A DNA stretch of 64,000 bases. Source: an uncultured bacterium (GTDB lineage: Bacteria; Verrucomicrobiota; Lentisphaeria; Victivallales; UBA1829). The first letter of the stretch is position 1, and each line of letters opens with the position of its first letter. Made by a program: the position numbers and the translations under genes. Below the pieces are notes generated by a model, which saw only the letters and a program-made list of their open reading frames with translations, was not told the DNA's origin and searched no databases. Positions 61,193 through 64,000 of the stretch are shown here, piece by piece. The stretch lies in contig URKJ01000005.1 of NCBI GenBank assembly GCA_900548385.1, forward strand, positions 62,001 through 126,000, written 5' to 3'.

Positions 61193-62704
61193 TTACGGAG
61201 AACTGCAGCCGGGAGCCCTGCTGCTCCGGTTTCGCCGGAAAGCATTCAGCAGAATGCGTTTTCTGGGGTTGTCATTCGATGGTACAAGGGTGTCGTCCGT
61301 CGGTCCGGCGTATTCCAGACTCCAGATTTTTGCTTCCCGGAATGCGTGATAGGTCCAGTCCCAGCCGGCTTCTTCAAATGCCCGGATGCTGTCTTCCAGA
61401 TACCGTTCCGCACCGGGTGCGCATGCGCGGGCGGAGAATTCACCGACATAAATTTTTGCCTGATGTCTCCGCTGAAATTCCCGGACGGGCCGCAGGCGCG
61501 CTTTCAATGACTCAAAATCCCAGTTTGCTCCGAGAAATTTTCCGGGATAAGACGGAAGTGTCTTTCCCGCTTTCCGGTCCTTTTCGGTGAAACGGGTATG
61601 CGTGTACACAAACGGATCGTATGAATGGAGCTGATAGATGATGTTTTTCAGTTTCAGCGGCGAAAGGTACGGGTAGGTGTACGGGGAACAGAGATGATTG
61701 GATTCGATATAGATGGGCGTTTCCGGGTCAATTCTGCGGATTGCCTCCGCCGCCAGCCGCTGAACTTCCCAGTAACCGAACCGGACGGGCCGTTGTTCGT
61801 TGGGTTCATTGATGAGATCATAGCCGTACAATGCCGGATGTCCCTTGAATTTGGCGGCAATGCGTTCCCAGATCCGGATGAAGAATTGTACCCGTTCCTC
61901 ATCATCGAAGAGACAGGGATTGTTCCGGGAATTCGCCGTGCCGGGAACGGTGTGCAGGTCGATGATTATGGCGATGCCGTATTTCCTGCCGAGATCAAGA
62001 ACGTTCGGGATTACCTTTTCGATTTTTTCGTCGATGAATTTCCGATACCGGAGCGGATCGCGTGCGATGGCTTCGGATGTGTTCAGCTGAAGCCGCATCA
62101 GATTGACGTTCCAGTCACGCAGGACTTTGAAGTTTTCCTCGTTTGCCTGATCGGTGATCGGGCTCATTACGCCGCGCCGGAGCGGACGGTTTTTCACGGC
62201 GTCGGAGTATTCGCAGAGGTGATCGACATTCTGTTTCGTGAATTTCACTGAAACTTTGAACGTGCGCAGATCATACTCCATTCTTCCGGAAACATCCTGC
62301 ATTCCGAAGCGCAGGTATCCGGTTCCGGCATCCGGTTCAATCATTGCCCCGAATGCGAGTTTCGTATTTCCGAATGAACCGTATCTTCCGTTGCTTTCCG
62401 CGTAATGCCGTTTGCCGTCCGGAGTGGTGTAGGAGAGAATGAACTTCTGCCCGAAATGCCGTTGCGGCGGTTTTGAAATGTTGTCGCCCCGTCCCATGAC
62501 TTCCCAGACTGCATAGCGGTTGCGGAACGGTTTCAGATCAACCGTGAACAAGGCTCCGTGTATTCCTTTGGCGGAACCGGTCGGGATTTCGCAGATGACT
62601 TTGCCGTCTTTGATCTGCGAATACTCCGACATTTTGGCTTTTCCGAGCTCAAGAGCGGAGACGTTCAGAACGGAGAGCAAGAAGAGCAGGAACAGATGCT
62701 TCAT
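61193..62704 (-). CDS. Secreted GH5-family glycosidase (tandem copy 2)
   Basis: 503 aa. Signal peptide (about 1-18, LLFLLSVLNVSA), a beta-sandwich (about 20-160), then a GH5 barrel (about 175-495): IIIDLHTVPG, YDLINEPNEQ with the acid/base Glu, YIESNH, YQLHSYDPF and KIYVGEFSA with the nucleophile Glu. It cleaves beta-1,4-type glucan or mannan in the periplasm or outside (family knowledge). The ATG at 62704 follows the upstream paralogue by 4 bases with AAGGAAA. It is a diverged tandem duplicate of the next gene. Confidence 0.9.
   Translation of the reverse strand: MKHLFLLFLLSVLNVSALELGKAKMSEYSQIKDGKVICEIPTGSAKGIHGALFTVDLKPFRNRYAVWEVMGRGDNISKPPQRHFGQKFILSYTTPDGKRHYAESNGRYGSFGNTKLAFGAMIEPDAGTGYLRFGMQDVSGRMEYDLRTFKVSVKFTKQNVDHLCEYSDAVKNRPLRRGVMSPITDQANEENFKVLRDWNVNLMRLQLNTSEAIARDPLRYRKFIDEKIEKVIPNVLDLGRKYGIAIIIDLHTVPGTANSRNNPCLFDDEERVQFFIRIWERIAAKFKGHPALYGYDLINEPNEQRPVRFGYWEVQRLAAEAIRRIDPETPIYIESNHLCSPYTYPYLSPLKLKNIIYQLHSYDPFVYTHTRFTEKDRKAGKTLPSYPGKFLGANWDFESLKARLRPVREFQRRHQAKIYVGEFSARACAPGAERYLEDSIRAFEEAGWDWTYHAFREAKIWSLEYAGPTDDTLVPSNDNPRKRILLNAFRRNRSSRAPGCSSP
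62142..62217. repeat. 76-base perfect repeat within the tandem GH5 genes, copy 1
   Basis: Identical to 63658-63733. It encodes the start of the GH5 barrel (RPLRRGVMSPITDQAN region). The flanks differ at many bases, so the identity is local. Confidence 0.9.
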
Positions 62705-62708
62705 CGGA

Positions 62709-64000
62709 TTATTTTCCTTTCCTGTCATTGTTTCGGAATGCGTTCAGCAGGACTTCTTTGCGCGGAGTGGAGGGGACCTGTTTCATGGAATCCAGCGCGG
62801 GACCTTCGTGTTCCACGCTCCAGAGAGCGCCTTCCCGGAATGCGTGGTAGGTCCAGTCCCAGCCGTATTCCTCGAAAACGCGGATGCAGTCCCGCAGATA
62901 AGCGTCTGCTCCCGGTGCGCAGGCAAACGCGGAGAATTCGCCGACATAGATTTTCGCCCGGTGCTTCTTTTCAAACTCCCGGACATACGAAAGTTTTTTC
63001 CGGATCTGTACGAGATCCGGTCCCCAGAATGTGCCGTAGTAGGTTCCGGGATAGATCCGGTATTTTATTTTTCCGGTTTCAAGATCGCGTTTTTTCTGAA
63101 TAAAATAGTGAGTGTAATCGAACGGTTCGTAGAAATGGCACTGATAAATGATGTTTTTCAGTTTCAGCGGGGAAAGGAAATAGAATGCCAGAGGACTGTT
63201 CATCATGTTGGATTCGATATAGATGGGCGTTTCCGGGTCGATTTCCCGGATGGCTTCCGCGGCGCGGCGCTGGAGTTCCAGATAGTCGGTTTTTGCCCGG
63301 CGGGTTTGTTTGGGTTCGTTGATGAGGTCGTAACCGTACAGTGCGGGATGTCCTTTGAATTTGGCCGCGATCCGCCGCCAGATGTGGAGGAATTCATTCA
63401 CAGCGGCTTCATTGCCGTAAATGGCGTCGGATTCTTCCGTCATGCGGGCGCTGCCGGGGACGGTGTGAAGATCAATGATGATCATGACACCGTATTTTTT
63501 CCCCAGATCCAGTACGCGGGGAATGACATCGTTGATTTTTGTGTCGATGAATTTCCGGTATGCCTGCAAGTCGGTCCGGGCGAGTTCGTCGGAAGTGTTC
63601 AGCTGAAGCCGCATCAGATTGACGTTCCAGCTGCGCAGAACCTTGAAATTTTCCTCATTTGCCTGATCGGTGATCGGGCTCATTACGCCGCGCCGGAGCG
63701 GACGGTTTTTCACGGCGTCGGAGTATTCGCAGATATGATCCCGGTTTTCTTTGCGGAACAGACGTTCCATAAGCAGGGAGTCCAGATCGAATTCGACCCG
63801 TCCGGTACAATGTTCCAATCGGAGTTCCGCGCGGCAGGACTCCGCGTGCGGATCCAGCGAGATGGTACCCGGAAGGAGCCCGGATCCGCTTTTCCGGGCT
63901 TGGAGAAAACCGCCGCCGAGCCGTTCGTGGCTGTTATCATCCGCCGGATAGGAGAGACGAAGCCGTATTCCGGCTTTCGGATTGTTCAGATTGCCTGTCA
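62709..64000 (-). CDS. GH5-family glycosidase (tandem copy 1, partial)
   Basis: The frame is open to the right edge; 430 codons are visible and the N-terminus with any signal peptide is missing. The visible start (about 60 residues) is a beta-sandwich like that of the downstream paralogue; the barrel has IIIDLHTVPG, YDLINEPKQ (acid/base Glu), YIESNM, YQCHFYEPF and KIYVGEFSA (nucleophile Glu). It aligns with the next gene along the barrel, with one 76-base stretch identical. Apparent starts within the frame, such as a TTG at 63818, are only internal codons. Confidence 0.88.
   Translation of the reverse strand, partial: TGNLNNPKAGIRLRLSYPADDNSHERLGGGFLQARKSGSGLLPGTISLDPHAESCRAELRLEHCTGRVEFDLDSLLMERLFRKENRDHICEYSDAVKNRPLRRGVMSPITDQANEENFKVLRSWNVNLMRLQLNTSDELARTDLQAYRKFIDTKINDVIPRVLDLGKKYGVMIIIDLHTVPGSARMTEESDAIYGNEAAVNEFLHIWRRIAAKFKGHPALYGYDLINEPKQTRRAKTDYLELQRRAAEAIREIDPETPIYIESNMMNSPLAFYFLSPLKLKNIIYQCHFYEPFDYTHYFIQKKRDLETGKIKYRIYPGTYYGTFWGPDLVQIRKKLSYVREFEKKHRAKIYVGEFSAFACAPGADAYLRDCIRVFEEYGWDWTYHAFREGALWSVEHEGPALDSMKQVPSTPRKEVLLNAFRNNDRKGK
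63658..63733. repeat. 76-base perfect repeat within the tandem GH5 genes, copy 2
   Basis: Partner of 62142-62217; no mismatch, even at third codon positions. Confidence 0.9.

Noticed and set aside
1..64000. CRISPR arrays, tRNA or rRNA genes, insertion sequences, prophage
   Set aside because: No regularly spaced repeats, cloverleaf, rRNA-like segment, transposase or integrase was seen when reading the window.

Overview
The window looks like a chromosomal segment of a Gram-negative member of the PVC superphylum, most likely the Lentisphaerota (Victivallis relatives). This is inferred from gene content only; no taxonomic search was run. Pointers are a type II pseudopilin with a class III signal located inside a glycan-degradation operon, a TIGR04073-type exosortase-associated protein, many glycoside hydrolases each beside a LacI or IclR regulator, an apolipoprotein N-acyltransferase (an outer-membrane lineage), and an FHA-fused Tad ATPase. 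Base composition and codon use look even throughout. No insertion sequence, prophage, CRISPR array, rRNA or tRNA was recognised.

Layout. 1-6671 (minus strand): Tad/Flp pilus operon in the order cpaB, secretin, FHA-tadA, tadB, tadC, FHA-membrane protein (cut by the left edge). 6998-9624: an MFS transporter and an unrecognised polytopic membrane protein. 9712-11994: elongation factor P, its lysyl-modifying enzyme EpmA, and a Nif3-like protein. 12022-15226 (minus): PBP2, a small membrane protein and a DUF4886/SGNH hydrolase. 15442-16803: GltS-type symporter. 16942-23500: a carbohydrate operon (LacI regulator, pseudopilin, CBM protein, large clan-A glycosidase, GH130). 23562-26593 (minus): rsmB and lnt. 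26799-29044: an ABC-2 exporter. 29028-31892 (minus): uvrA. 31980-34906: divergent LacI regulator and glycosidase. 35079-36401: CNNM/CBS membrane protein. 36413-39045 (minus): IclR regulator and glycosidase. 39275-42177 (minus): membrane protein, ispE, Gfo/Idh oxidoreductase, TIGR04073 protein. 42344-44961: queF, argJ, argB. 45036-52390 (minus): a six-gene complex-I/hydrogenase-related operon. 52508-55024 (minus): sensor protein without a recognisable output domain. 55227-56740 (minus): NodB-type deacetylase and a PurN-like formyltransferase. 56860-58391: exported protein and ABC-2 permease. 58400-61189: SGNH hydrolase, 2-hydroxyacid dehydrogenase, thiS, thiF. 61193-64000 (minus): two tandem GH5 paralogues, the upstream one cut by the right edge.

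How it fits together. Much of the segment serves a saccharolytic, probably anaerobic, life: four regulator- or duplication-linked glycosidase loci, transporters and a carbohydrate esterase-like protein. The most striking item is the 45036-52390 operon. It keeps all membrane subunits and the electron-transfer small subunit of a group 4 [NiFe]-hydrogenase, but its large subunit has lost both CxxC pairs that hold the NiFe centre. It therefore matches the poorly understood energy-converting hydrogenase-related (Ehr) complexes. Promoters with near-consensus -35/-10 boxes, mostly 17 bases apart, can be read in front of most transcription units.
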